Source: Sphingobium sp.
GTDB taxonomy: Bacteria; Pseudomonadota; Alphaproteobacteria; Sphingomonadales; Sphingomonadaceae
NCBI GenBank assembly: GCA_030148625.1
Contig: JASBTC010000298.1
Coordinates: forward strand, 1 to 18,281
Length of the DNA stretch: 18,281 nucleotides
Reading direction: 5' to 3'
Shown one piece after another: positions 7,231-15,419 of the stretch. Both the position numbers and the translations under genes were made by a program. Numbering within the stretch: position 1 is the stretch's first letter; each line of letters opens with the position of its first letter. A model generated the notes under the pieces. The model saw nothing but the letters and a program-made list of their open reading frames with translations, had not been told where the DNA came from and did no database searches.

Positions 7231-9681
7231 TTAGAAACGATAGATGAGTGACGCCTGATAGGCGCGCCCGAAGATCGACCGGGCGATCACCGATCCACTG
7301 GTGGTGCCGATGATGCGGGCATTGCCCTCGGTCAGGCCCAGCGCATTGGTGAGGTTGGTCGCGGTCACCTGGAACTCAATCGGATCGGCCTTGAAGGTCG
7401 CGCCCAGATCGAACGTGTCATAGGACGGCAGCACCTGGAGGTTCTGGATGTCCGAGAAGCGCTCGCCGACATGGGCGTAGGCACCGAAGATCGTCAGCTC
7501 CGTGGTGCCGATCGGGATGGTGTAGCTCGGCTCGATCCGTCCTTGGAAACGCGGCTGGCGCTGGATCTTGTTGCCATTCTGCACGCCGGTGGCGGCCCCG
7601 GCGGTGATATCCTTGAACTCGCCGTCGAACAGCGTGCCGTTGAACCGGAGCTGGAAGCCGTCGAACGGGCGCACCACGCCTTCGAGTTCGGCGCCATAGA
7701 CCCGCGATCCGGCGATCGCGACGACATTGGTGATGCTGTTGTCGGGATTGACGACCTGCTGCGTATAGGTCTGCCCTTTGAACTCATTGTAGAAGAGCGT
7801 GAGCCCCGCGCTGATGAAGCGCTGGGAGGTCTTGAAGCCGACTTCATACTGGTCGATCTTCTGCACGACGCGCGATCCGTCGCGCAGATCGTCGAAATGC
7901 GGGAATTTATAGCCCGAATTGACGCGGACGAACGCGCTGTAATCGTCGGCGAAGCGCAGATTGGCGCCGGCGGTGTAGGAGATCTTGGTCTTCTTGTACG
8001 AAACCCGGCGCGTGCCGCCGTTCAGCACGGTGCTGCCGTTATTGTAGAGCGTCGCCGGATTGCCATCGAGATCGACGCCGCCGGTGGTCAGCCCGATCAC
8101 GCCGTCAGCCTTAAACTGTTCGGCGCGCACGCCGGCATCGATGCGCAGCGCGTCGGTCACTTCCCATTCGTCGGCCAGGAAAGCGGCGAGGTTGCGCCCT
8201 TCCCAGTTGGCACGCGTCTGGCTGGTCGTCGCGCTCACCAGGCCGTTGCGGGTGAGCTGTGCGCCATTGTTGAGCGTGATGTCGATCAGACGCGCATTGG
8301 GTTCGAAGGCGAACAGCGCATTGTTGCCCTGATACCAGAGGTCGTCGACCGAATAATCGGCATAATAGCCGCCGATCGTCAGCGTGTTGCGGCCGAAGGT
8401 GCGGCTGAGCCGCGCTTCGTTGGTGAAGCTGCGGATATCCTTGTCGATCGACCAAAGGCCGGCGACGATCACCGGCTGGCTGCCGGCCGCGCTCTCATTG
8501 GTACCGACGAAGCTGCCGGTGCCCGATGTCGCGGGGCCGCGGCCGACCGCGCTGGCGGCGGCGAGCCGGCTGTTGATATAGGCGCCGAGCGTGGTCGGCA
8601 CCGCGCTGGTGAAGATCGCGCGCACATCGGCACGGCCATCGACGAAGCTGAAGCGATCGGAGAAGCGCCAGCCTTCGCCCGGGGTCAGATCGATGCTGCC
8701 GCCGAACTGGGTCAGGTCGATCGTGCGACCGTCGGAGAAATCGCGCTGGATGGTGCCGGGCGTCGCGCCCTGGCTGATCTGGAGCGTGACGTCGCGGATC
8801 GCATTGCCCGCCAGCGCATCCTTGCGCTGGTCGAAATAGGGATAGACCGACAGATCGGATCCATTGTTGGTCGAAAGCAGCGGCGCGCCCGAGAAGAAGG
8901 CATTGGAATCATGCACCTTGCGCACATAGAGGCTGACTTCGCCCAGCCCGTCCCAGCGCTTGGTGAGCGTGCCGCTGATCTGGCCGCCCTTGTCGGCGGG
9001 GAATTGCGTGTCGCGGATGCCGTCGCTCAAACGGTAGAAACCGCCGACGCTGGCATACCAGCCGCCGCCCAGCGGCCCGCTGGCATAGCCGTCGAAGCGG
9101 AACAGCCCTTCGCTGCCCGCCGTCACGCGTGCACTGCCTTCGGGCGTGTCGCCGCCCTTTTTCTGGATGAAGTTGACGGTGATGCCGGGCTGGCCGTTGG
9201 AGAAGACCGGATTGGGGCCGCCGCGCAGCACTTCGGTGCGCTCGATCGTATCGTCGACGCGGAACAGACTGAAGGTCTCGAGGAAGGACAAGGTGTTCGG
9301 CGCGAAGATCGGTGCGCCGTCGAGTTCGACCGTCGCGAAGGCGCCGCCGCCATTCTGGGGAAAGCCGCGCACACCGACATGGACGCCGGCGGTGCCGCCG
9401 CTGGTCTCGACATAAATGCCCGGGACGAGCTTGAGCAGATCGGCGGTGCTGCGCGGATTGAGCCGGTCGAGTTGCTCCGATGAGAGCGTGCTGATCGAGA
9501 AACCGGCGTCGAGACGGCTGAGGCCGTCGCTGCGCGGCGTGCCAGTGACAACGATATCATCCTCGGCCGAAAAATCCGCCGATGCGTCCTGAGCGGCCTG
9601 TTCCTGGGCGTGGCCGGCGACCGCCCAGCTCAATGCCAGTGCGGATGCGGTGATGCGCGTTATCGTCCTGAGAGTTGCCAT
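7231..9681 (-). CDS. TonB-dependent outer-membrane receptor
   Basis: 816 residues. I prefer the ATG at 9681 (AAGGG six bases upstream) over the one two codons earlier at 9687. A signal peptide ends at GHA-QEQ (about residue 25). The TonB box is DDIVVTGT (41-48). The plug follows, with the conserved blocks STADLLKLVPGIYVETSG, VGVRGF, VELDGAPI and IERTEVLRGGPNPVFSNG, and the long barrel ends in the outer-membrane signature IYRF with a terminal Phe. Receptors of this size bind a ligand at the cell surface and import it with energy from TonB-ExbBD. The neighbours (MFS transporter 33 bases upstream, LacI-type regulator, trehalase) point to a sugar, probably a disaccharide, rather than iron. It is very likely in one operon with the MFS gene. 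Confidence 0.92.
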   Translation of the reverse strand: MATLRTITRITASALALSWAVAGHAQEQAAQDASADFSAEDDIVVTGTPRSDGLSRLDAGFSISTLSSEQLDRLNPRSTADLLKLVPGIYVETSGGTAGVHVGVRGFPQNGGGAFATVELDGAPIFAPNTLSFLETFSLFRVDDTIERTEVLRGGPNPVFSNGQPGITVNFIQKKGGDTPEGSARVTAGSEGLFRFDGYASGPLGGGWYASVGGFYRLSDGIRDTQFPADKGGQISGTLTKRWDGLGEVSLYVRKVHDSNAFFSGAPLLSTNNGSDLSVYPYFDQRKDALAGNAIRDVTLQISQGATPGTIQRDFSDGRTIDLTQFGGSIDLTPGEGWRFSDRFSFVDGRADVRAIFTSAVPTTLGAYINSRLAAASAVGRGPATSGTGSFVGTNESAAGSQPVIVAGLWSIDKDIRSFTNEARLSRTFGRNTLTIGGYYADYSVDDLWYQGNNALFAFEPNARLIDITLNNGAQLTRNGLVSATTSQTRANWEGRNLAAFLADEWEVTDALRIDAGVRAEQFKADGVIGLTTGGVDLDGNPATLYNNGSTVLNGGTRRVSYKKTKISYTAGANLRFADDYSAFVRVNSGYKFPHFDDLRDGSRVVQKIDQYEVGFKTSQRFISAGLTLFYNEFKGQTYTQQVVNPDNSITNVVAIAGSRVYGAELEGVVRPFDGFQLRFNGTLFDGEFKDITAGAATGVQNGNKIQRQPRFQGRIEPSYTIPIGTTELTIFGAYAHVGERFSDIQNLQVLPSYDTFDLGATFKADPIEFQVTATNLTNALGLTEGNARIIGTTSGSVIARSIFGRAYQASLIYRF

Positions 9682-9714
9682 GATCATCCCTTTCGTAATT
9701 TCGTTTTCTCTACT

Positions 9715-11019
9715 TTATTGGTTAGCATTATCCAAAACGCCCAAATCTTTAGAGGACGACAGGCGAGCTTTGCGCAGCAGCCGGTCGAAAATGACGATCG
9801 CCAGGCCCAGCAGCAAAGCGGGCACGACGATCAGGCGGAAGGCATGGACGCCGCCAAGCGCGGCGAAAACGCGACCGGTGATGAACGATCCGGTGGTCCC
9901 GCCAAGCGCAGAGAAAGCAATGAGCAGGCCAGTCATCGCCGAATGCCGCGTGCGCGGCAGCGCCGACAGGATCGCCGAATTGATCGTGGGATAGATGGGC
10001 GCCAGGAACAGCCCGATCATCGGCATCGCATAGCCCGTCCAGGGCATGGCCGACCAGCGATCGATCGGGCCGACCGCCTGCGCCTCGGCCAGCGGCACGA
10101 CGAACAGCACCACCGCCATGATCCCGGCGATGCACAGGCCGAGCAGCGCAAGCCAGCCGATCCGCGCGACGAGCGGCGCGGCACCGAGCCGGCCAAGCGC
10201 CAGCGCGGCGGCGAACAGGCTGGCGCCCTGCACGCTCATCGGCGCGGACAGATGCAGGACTTCGGCGTTGAAGGTCGGCAGCCAGGTGCCGACGCCCTGT
10301 TCGACAAGCACGTAGAGAAAGGCGGCGGCGGCGAACAGCATCACCGCCGGTTTCGCGATCAGCCCGCCCATCGCCTTGAGATCGTCGAGCGGACTACCAA
10401 TGTCCCGGGCGCGGCTTTCATCGAGCCGGCTGGCGAGCAGCAGCATCATGATCGCGGCCGAAATCGCCGCCAGCACCCAATAGACATGCAGCCAGACGGG
10501 ATCGCCCGGATGCGTGGAATCGATGAACAGCCCGAACAGCCAATAGCCGCCGAGCACGCCGACCATGAACATGCCCTCGATCCGGTTGGTGAGCGCGGCA
10601 TGGCTGCGCGCGTCGTCGGTCAGCAGGCCGATGATCGTGTAGGTCGCGGTCTTGACCAAGGCGAAGGAAACGCCGGTCACCAGGAACAGCAGCTTCACCG
10701 TGCCGAAGCCCGGGAACAGCGCCATCGCAAGGCACCCTGCCCCCACCAGCGCCTGCCCCAGGATCAGCGCGCGGCGGAAACCGAAGCGCGGCAGATAGGC
10801 AGCGACCGCCAACGAGACGAAGGCGATCGGCAGATCCTTGAACGCCTCAAGCGTCGATGCCTGCGCCTTGTCGACGCCGAAGCCGTTGATCGATTGCAGG
10901 ATGACGGTGCCGACGCTGTTCAGGAGAATCGCGAAATGGGCATAGGACAGGATCAACGCCACGATCAGCCATGCGCGTGCCGCCCGCCTCGTTTCGAGCG
11001 AAAGATCTGCCCCTTGCAT
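9715..11019 (-). CDS. MFS transporter, probable sugar permease
   Basis: 434 residues, almost entirely hydrophobic segments that I count as about twelve membrane helices in two halves joined by a polar loop (SRLDESRARDIGSPLDDLKAM, around residues 197-217). This is the major facilitator plan. The ATG at 11019 has GGGAG five bases upstream. It would carry a small solute across the inner membrane. I do not recognise a specific subfamily signature. The sugar assignment rests on context: a LacI-type operator sits 72 bases before its start, the regulator gene is next upstream, and the TonB-dependent receptor follows 33 bases downstream. It is probably the first gene of the transporter-receptor operon. 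Confidence 0.88.
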   Translation of the reverse strand: MQGADLSLETRRAARAWLIVALILSYAHFAILLNSVGTVILQSINGFGVDKAQASTLEAFKDLPIAFVSLAVAAYLPRFGFRRALILGQALVGAGCLAMALFPGFGTVKLLFLVTGVSFALVKTATYTIIGLLTDDARSHAALTNRIEGMFMVGVLGGYWLFGLFIDSTHPGDPVWLHVYWVLAAISAAIMMLLLASRLDESRARDIGSPLDDLKAMGGLIAKPAVMLFAAAAFLYVLVEQGVGTWLPTFNAEVLHLSAPMSVQGASLFAAALALGRLGAAPLVARIGWLALLGLCIAGIMAVVLFVVPLAEAQAVGPIDRWSAMPWTGYAMPMIGLFLAPIYPTINSAILSALPRTRHSAMTGLLIAFSALGGTTGSFITGRVFAALGGVHAFRLIVVPALLLGLAIVIFDRLLRKARLSSSKDLGVLDNANQ

Positions 11020-11090
11020 TACCTCTCCCGGCCTGGAGTCAGCTGCTCCCTGGGCAAGCGTTACCCGTTGCGGGGGTTGCGCACAACAAA

Positions 11091-11108
11091 AATGATAACG
11101 ATACCATT
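11091..11108. promoter_or_regulatory. LacI-family operator upstream of the MFS-receptor operon
   Basis: AATGATAACGATACCATT is an 18-base imperfect palindrome (7 of 9 base pairs symmetric) with the central CG typical of LacI/GalR-family operators. It lies between the stop of the LacI-type gene and the MFS start, 72 bases before the latter, where a repressor would block the operon promoter. No second copy is visible in the regulator/trehalase intergenic region. Confidence 0.75.
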
Positions 11109-11117
11109 CCCGATCGC

Positions 11118-12119
11118 CTATGTGTCGCGAACGATGAGGCGAGTCGGAAGAGCGAGGGGAGTCGGCCGTTGACCGGCAATGAGTGCAAGCAAGGTTTCGG
11201 CAAGCAGCCGGCCGCCGGCCGTCCAGTCCTGGCGGACGCTGGTCAGCGAGAAGGCCGCGGCAGCAGGGCTGTCGTCATAACCGACGATCGTCACCCCCCT
11301 CCCCGCGCGTCTGGCGGCGCGCAGCGCGCCGACCGCCATCAGGTCGCTGCCCGCGAATACACCATCGATCGCGGCGTCGCGCGCGAGCAGCGCCTCCATC
11401 TCGACCTCGGCAGACGCGGTGGTGAGATCGCTGCGCACCGTCAGCAGCGGACCACCGCCCTGTTCGACCAGCGCCTCCGCGCAGCCCGTCCGCCGCGCCT
11501 GCATCTCGGCATGGCGGACATCGCCCAGGAACGCGCAATGCGTGCAACCCCTGGCCATCAGGTGCCGCGCCGCCTCCGCCCCGCCATGGCGGTTGTCGCT
11601 GCCGACGACCACCGCGCCCGACGCGCGATCCACGCCGTCATCGTCGCCCCAGACGACGAGCGGCAGGCCGAGCGCGCTATATTCCTGAACGGTATGATGA
11701 TCGGCGCCCTGCCCCAGCAGGATCACGCCGCTGGTGTCCGCCGCCTCGGCGCGGAGCGCTGGATCGTTGGTCGTGACGACTGCCGCATAACCCGCCGTCG
11801 CCAGCGCTTCGACCACGCCGCCCAGCAGCACCAGCGGATAAGGATCGGACAAGGGCCGCGCGTCATTGGGCGTCCAGTCGACGATCACCGCCACCCGGCG
11901 GCGATGGCTCAGGCGCAGGTCGCGCGCAGCCAGATTGACCCGGTAGCCCGCCGCCCGCGCCGCCGCCTGGATGCGATCGCGCACATCGGGGCGCACCTGC
12001 GGGCTGTCGCGCAGCGCGCGCGATACGGTGATCTTGGAAACGCCGCAGATATTGGCGACATCGGCCAGCGTCACGCGACGCTGCGGCGCGGTGCGGTCGT
12101 CTCGTTGCTCATTCGTCAT
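11118..12119 (-). CDS. LacI-family transcriptional regulator
   Basis: 333 residues from the ATG at 12119. A TTG twelve codons earlier would overlap the possible trehalase leader and is less likely. No good ribosome binding site is seen. The N-terminus has the LacI helix-turn-helix VTLADVANICGVSKITVSRAL (16-36) and the hinge helix NLAARDLR (62-69). The rest is a periplasmic-binding-protein-like effector domain, with AVIVDW, GVILLG, VVGSDN, GVFAGSDLMAVGAL and IVGYDDSP in the expected order. It should repress the transporter-receptor operon through the operator at 11091-11108 and release it on binding a sugar. It diverges from the trehalase gene by only 50 bases, so it may control that too. The effector is inferred to be trehalose or a trehalose derivative. 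Confidence 0.92.
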   Translation of the reverse strand: MTNEQRDDRTAPQRRVTLADVANICGVSKITVSRALRDSPQVRPDVRDRIQAAARAAGYRVNLAARDLRLSHRRRVAVIVDWTPNDARPLSDPYPLVLLGGVVEALATAGYAAVVTTNDPALRAEAADTSGVILLGQGADHHTVQEYSALGLPLVVWGDDDGVDRASGAVVVGSDNRHGGAEAARHLMARGCTHCAFLGDVRHAEMQARRTGCAEALVEQGGGPLLTVRSDLTTASAEVEMEALLARDAAIDGVFAGSDLMAVGALRAARRAGRGVTIVGYDDSPAAAAFSLTSVRQDWTAGGRLLAETLLALIAGQRPTPLALPTRLIVRDT

Positions 12120-12169
12120 GAGGGTCTGGCATAGTGCAATCGTCACGAACGACAAGCGGCGAGCGGATC
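12120..12169. promoter_or_regulatory. Divergent regulator/trehalase intergenic region
   Basis: Only 50 bases separate the two divergent start codons, so promoters must overlap or lie partly inside the coding regions. No copy of the palindrome at 11091-11108 is seen. CGTCACGAACGAC (12141-12153) is a weak imperfect inverted repeat. No convincing -35/-10 pair was found. Confidence 0.3.
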
Positions 12170-13612
12170 ATGGCCGAAGCCGACGCGCCCAGCCCGCCAT
12201 CGGTGCTTTACGGGCCGCTGTTCGCCGCGGTCCAGGAAGCGCGGCTGTTCGAGGACGGCAAGACCTTCGCCGATGCGGCCCCCCTGCGCACGCCGGCGGC
12301 GATCATGGCCGATTTCACGGCGGAGCCCCCCAGCGATCCACTGGCGCTGGCGGACTTCGTGCTGCGCAACTTCAAGGTGCCGGAGGTGCAGCCCCCTACC
12401 CCCGTCACCCAAACGCCCATAGTGCCGCTCGATCATCACATCGCGGCGCTCTGGCCCCTGCTCGAGCGCCCGCCCGTGACGGAAGAAGGCTCGGCGCTCG
12501 GCGTCGATCGCCGACATGTCGTGCCCGGCGGCCGCTTCCGCGAGCTTTATTATTGGGACAGCTATTTCACGATGCTGGGCCTGGTCCGCGACGGGCGGCA
12601 GGATCTGGTCGAGGACATGATCGACCTGTTCGCGGCGCTTATCGACCGTTTCGGCCATATCCCCAACGGCACGCGCAGCTATTATCTCAGCCGGTCGCAG
12701 CCGCCGGTCTTCTATCTGATGGTGGCCCTGTCGCGACGGCGGGCCGATCCGGCGCTGATCCGGGCGATGCGCCGCGAGCATGATTACTGGATGTCGGGCG
12801 GGCATGTCGTGGCGCTTGCCGGCGGCGCGACGCTCAATCGCTTCTGGGACGATCGCGACGGCCCGCGCGACGAGAGCTGGGCCGAGGACATCGCCACCGC
12901 CCGGCTTTCCGCCCGGCCCGAACGGGAAGTGTGGCGCGACCTGCGCGCCGGCGCCGAAAGCGGCTGGGATTTCAGTTCGCGCTGGCTGGCCGATGGCCGC
13001 TCGCTCGAGACGATCCGGACGACGCGGATCATACCCTGTTGTCTGAACGCGTTGCTCCATGGGCTGGAGCTTGCGCTCGCCGAGACCGGCGACCAGGCAA
13101 TGGCCCGCGCGGCCGAGCGGCGGCGCACGGCGATCGCAACATTGCTGTGGAACGAAACGGAAGGCTTCTTCGCCGACCATCTGATCGACGAAGCCCGCAT
13201 TTCGGCACAGCCGACCGCCGCCATGCTCTATCCCCTGTTCACCGGCGCCGCGACGCCGTCAGCGGCAAGGCGCACCATCGGCGCAGCCCGCCGGCTGCTG
13301 ATGGCACCGGGCGGCATCCGCACGACCCTGACGGAAACGGGGCAGCAATGGGACGCGCCCAATGGCTGGGCGCCCCTGCAATGGATCGCCTGCCTGGCGT
13401 TCGAGGCCCATGGCGAAACCATGGCCGCGCGCGATCTCGCGGATCGCTGGATGCGTTGCGTCAGGCGCGAATATGCCGCGTCGGGGCGTTTGCTTGAGAA
13501 ATACGACATCGAACAGGGCGGCGATGGCGGCGGCGGCGAATATCCCGTCCAGCACGGGTTCGGCTGGACCAACGGCGTCACCCGCGCGCTGATGGCCCGA
13601 TACGGCGCCTGA
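12170..13612 (+). CDS. treF: Alpha,alpha-trehalase (GH37), cytoplasmic type
   Basis: 480 residues from the ATG at 12170. A GTG at 12134 would overlap the regulator's leader and adds no conserved sequence. Both trehalase signatures are present: PGGRFRELYYWDSY (119-132) and QWDAPNGWAP (393-402). The catalytic Asp is in ESGWDFSSRW (Asp267, matching Asp312 of E. coli TreA), and the catalytic Glu is in LLEKYD (Glu443, matching Glu496). The glycine-rich GGGGEYPVQHGFGWTNGV follows. It hydrolyses trehalose to two glucose molecules. There is no signal peptide, so it acts in the cytoplasm, which fits import by the receptor and MFS protein opposite. The symbol reflects the cytoplasmic form and orthology to treF is not proven. 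Divergent from the LacI-type gene and convergent with the L,D-transpeptidase gene. Confidence 0.93.
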   Translation: MAEADAPSPPSVLYGPLFAAVQEARLFEDGKTFADAAPLRTPAAIMADFTAEPPSDPLALADFVLRNFKVPEVQPPTPVTQTPIVPLDHHIAALWPLLERPPVTEEGSALGVDRRHVVPGGRFRELYYWDSYFTMLGLVRDGRQDLVEDMIDLFAALIDRFGHIPNGTRSYYLSRSQPPVFYLMVALSRRRADPALIRAMRREHDYWMSGGHVVALAGGATLNRFWDDRDGPRDESWAEDIATARLSARPEREVWRDLRAGAESGWDFSSRWLADGRSLETIRTTRIIPCCLNALLHGLELALAETGDQAMARAAERRRTAIATLLWNETEGFFADHLIDEARISAQPTAAMLYPLFTGAATPSAARRTIGAARRLLMAPGGIRTTLTETGQQWDAPNGWAPLQWIACLAFEAHGETMAARDLADRWMRCVRREYAASGRLLEKYDIEQGGDGGGGEYPVQHGFGWTNGVTRALMARYGA

Positions 13613-13657
13613 ACGACGACGACGGGCCAACGGTTCGGAAAGCCGAATATGCGCTGA

Positions 13658-14989
13658 TCAATCGTCCCGGCCGTACACGTCGTTGCGAAAACCAATGCCG
13701 GTTTCGGTGGCGGCGGCGGTGATATAGGTCAGATAGACCGGCACCGGCACGGGCAGCGGCACCGCCTGTTCCGGTTGCTTCGACGCGGCGGACAAGGGCT
13801 TCTGCAGCAGCCAGCGGCCAAGCTCCGCGGCATTCTCCAGCCGGATGCAGCCATTGCTGAAATGGCGATCGTCTTTCTTCAGCAGGTCGCGTGCCGGCGT
13901 GTCGTGCAGATAGATGCCCTCGTCATTGGGGAACATGAACTTGACGCGCCCCATCGAATTGGCGCCGCCCGGCAATTCGCGCAGCCGTACCTCGCGCTTG
14001 CCGGAGGCAACGGCCTCCCAGTCGATCTCCGAAGACGCGAGCTTGCCCGGTGACGCGCTCCAGTCCGACAACGCCTCGATGCGCTGCGATGCAAGCGAGC
14101 GGCCGGCCAGAACCTTCGGCGCGATGCTGTTGCGGGCAAGATAGGTCGGAATGTTCCAATAGGGATTGAGCACCGCCCATTGCAGCGTGCCGACCAGCAT
14201 CGGCGTCTGGGTCTCTTTCGCACCCACCACGACCCGCATCGTTCCGGCCTGCTCGCCCGCCTCATAATACCAGAGACGTCCCGACGAGGCATCGACGACG
14301 ATGTGGCGCGTGAACGGGCCGGGCAGCAACCGGGCGCGATCGAGATTGAGATGAAGGCGTGCCAGCTTGTCGTCCGAAACGCCCTGTTTCTCCGCACGCG
14401 CGACCAGCGCGCGCAGGCGGACATAATGTGGGCTCATCCAGCCCATGCCGGTCACATAATCGTCGAATGATCCGGGAAAGGCCGCGGCGCGCAGCACCGT
14501 CTCGACGCGCAGCCGCTTCGGCTTGAGCTTGCGATCCGCATAGATCATCCGGACGTTCGAGCGACGCTGATCCTGGACATAGCCGGCAAAGGCAGCGGAG
14601 AGTTCGAGTTCGGCACGGGCAACCGCGCGCGGATCCCCGCCGCGCGCGTCCGCAAGGGCGTCACCGAGATCGTCGATGCCGTAGGATGATGGGTTCAACC
14701 CATCGAGCTCGGCGGATTTGAGGAAGCCGAGCAGCGTATTGGCCGACCGCCCGATCTTTCCGCCCGGCGCCCAGAGCGGGCGATAACCGCGATCCGCGTA
14801 GAAGCGCTTGAGCGCCCCGCTCGCCTCCGCCCGGATGGCGAGCGCAACGGCCTCCGCCTCGGGTCCGGACGGCACAGCCTTGGCCGGCGCTTTTCCCGCA
14901 CGAACGGGCGCGGCCGACGCGGCAGCGACCGGGCCGGCGCAGAAAGCGGCAATGGCGATCAGACAGAGGGGAATGCGGCCCGGCCGCAT
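13658..14989 (-). CDS. L,D-transpeptidase (YkuD domain, YcbB-like)
   Basis: 443 residues with a signal peptide (MRPGRIPLCLIAIAAFCAGP, cleavage near residues 24-27). No other in-frame start lies upstream. Residues ~60-200 resemble the YcbB scaffold region (FYADRGYRPLWAPGG, LNPSSYGID). The YkuD domain begins near 228 (HIVVDASSGRLWYYEAGE), and the catalytic motif is HDTPARDLLKKDDRHFSNGC plus IRL, with His362 and Cys381. Such periplasmic enzymes make 3-3 peptidoglycan cross-links or attach proteins to peptidoglycan. The peptidoglycan-binding repeat that YcbB proteins usually carry between scaffold and catalytic parts is not evident, and the protein is shorter than the usual ~600 residues. It follows the lipoprotein gene by 17 bases. 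Its start codon is buried in a strong hairpin. Confidence 0.9.
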   Translation of the reverse strand: MRPGRIPLCLIAIAAFCAGPVAAASAAPVRAGKAPAKAVPSGPEAEAVALAIRAEASGALKRFYADRGYRPLWAPGGKIGRSANTLLGFLKSAELDGLNPSSYGIDDLGDALADARGGDPRAVARAELELSAAFAGYVQDQRRSNVRMIYADRKLKPKRLRVETVLRAAAFPGSFDDYVTGMGWMSPHYVRLRALVARAEKQGVSDDKLARLHLNLDRARLLPGPFTRHIVVDASSGRLWYYEAGEQAGTMRVVVGAKETQTPMLVGTLQWAVLNPYWNIPTYLARNSIAPKVLAGRSLASQRIEALSDWSASPGKLASSEIDWEAVASGKREVRLRELPGGANSMGRVKFMFPNDEGIYLHDTPARDLLKKDDRHFSNGCIRLENAAELGRWLLQKPLSAASKQPEQAVPLPVPVPVYLTYITAAATETGIGFRNDVYGRDD

Positions 14990-14995
14990 TCCCCT
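14967..14995 (-). promoter_or_regulatory. Perfect 29-base palindrome enclosing the L,D-transpeptidase start codon
   Basis: AGGGGAATGCGGCC, one central base, then GGCCGCATTCCCCT: 14 of 14 pairs match. In the mRNA the 5' arm contains the only nearby AGGGG and the AUG itself, so both the ribosome-binding purines and the start codon would be paired. The lipoprotein stop codon is 11 bases before the hairpin, close enough for a terminating ribosome to open it. This suggests translational coupling or a repressible switch. Confidence 0.7.
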
Positions 14996-15006
14996 GGGCG
15001 AAGCGA

Positions 15007-15252
15007 TCAGCCCCGTTCCCCCTTGCGCGTCGGCATGGGCGGCGGCGTGTAGGCGGGCACGGCATTGGGATGATAAATGCCGTCGGCGGTGTAATAGCCG
15101 TCGATGATGCCATCGCCGTCACGATCGGCGGCAGTGCTGCCGGGCACCGCGCCTGGAGGCGGCGGCGGCGCATAGGCGACTTCTTCCTGCTTGGTGCAGG
15201 CGCCAAGCGCCAAAGCACCGAGGCCGGCCAGCATGACGGTTTGTAAACGCAT
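15007..15252 (-). CDS. Small lipoprotein with a DxDxDG calcium-type loop
   Basis: 81 residues from the ATG at 15252, which has GGGAG 7 bases upstream. A longer reading to 15270 is unlikely. Residues 1-19 form a lipoprotein signal ending in the lipobox LGAC (Cys19), so the mature protein is anchored by lipid. Residue 20 is Thr, so the Asp+2 inner-membrane retention signal is absent and outer-membrane sorting is expected. A proline run follows (29-33), then DRDGDGIIDGYY (43-54), which has the DxDxDGxxD spacing of EF-hand or thrombospondin-type-3 calcium loops, and a second proline-rich tail. No enzyme motif is seen. It sits directly before the L,D-transpeptidase gene and may be a partner or a substrate of that enzyme. 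Confidence 0.8.
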   Translation of the reverse strand: MRLQTVMLAGLGALALGACTKQEEVAYAPPPPPGAVPGSTAADRDGDGIIDGYYTADGIYHPNAVPAYTPPPMPTRKGERG

Positions 15253-15276
15253 AGACTTGCTCCCTTTCAAGGGCGC

Positions 15277-15365
15277 CGGGGAAACCCCGTACGCACGTAC
15301 GCAGCCCCCAAACGCCCGAGCGGGGCGTTCGTTACGTGTCGTTCACCATTGAGCGACAAATGGTG
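15277..15365 (-). promoter_or_regulatory. Structured leader upstream of the lipoprotein gene
   Basis: Three short inverted repeats lie in series: CGGGG-AAA-CCCCG (15277-15289), AACGCCC-GAGCG-GGGCGTT (15311-15329) and CACCATT-N8-AATGGTG (15344-15365). Between the first two, GTACGCA occurs twice (15289-15295, 15297-15303). The outermost repeat could be an operator, while the inner two could fold in a leader RNA. A weak promoter candidate (TTGTCG, 17 bases, CGTAAC on the minus strand) overlaps the outer repeat. Confidence 0.35.
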
Positions 15366-15409
15366 CGATGCTTGCGGCAGTCGGCGTTTTTTGGGCTGCA
15401 GAGAGTCAT

Positions 15410-15419
15410 TTGACGTCAA
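15410..15419. promoter_or_regulatory. Palindrome TTGACGTCAA
   Basis: A perfect 10-base palindrome in the region upstream of the lipoprotein gene, 158 bases before its start. It could be a binding site for a dimeric regulator. The family is not identified, and a 10-base palindrome can occur by chance. Confidence 0.25.

Noticed and set aside
7471..9483. 670-codon open frame on the plus strand
   Set aside because: Entirely antisense to the TonB-dependent receptor, which has TonB box, plug and terminal Phe motifs. The antisense product has no domain, no signal and a biased Arg/Ala/Asp/Glu make-up, as expected in high-GC DNA.
9610..11172. 520-codon open frame on the plus strand
   Set aside because: Antisense to the MFS gene and runs through the LacI-type operator. 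The product is Gln/Arg/His-rich and shows no family signature.
10971..12134. 387-codon open frame on the plus strand
   Set aside because: Antisense to the LacI-type gene and across its operator. No motifs.
12143..13180. 345-codon open frame on the minus strand
   Set aside because: Antisense to the trehalase, which has both family signatures.
13613..13657. Possible terminator between the convergent trehalase and L,D-transpeptidase genes
   Set aside because: TTCGG-AAAG-CCGAA is a 5-bp stem without a T-run. Too weak to annotate.
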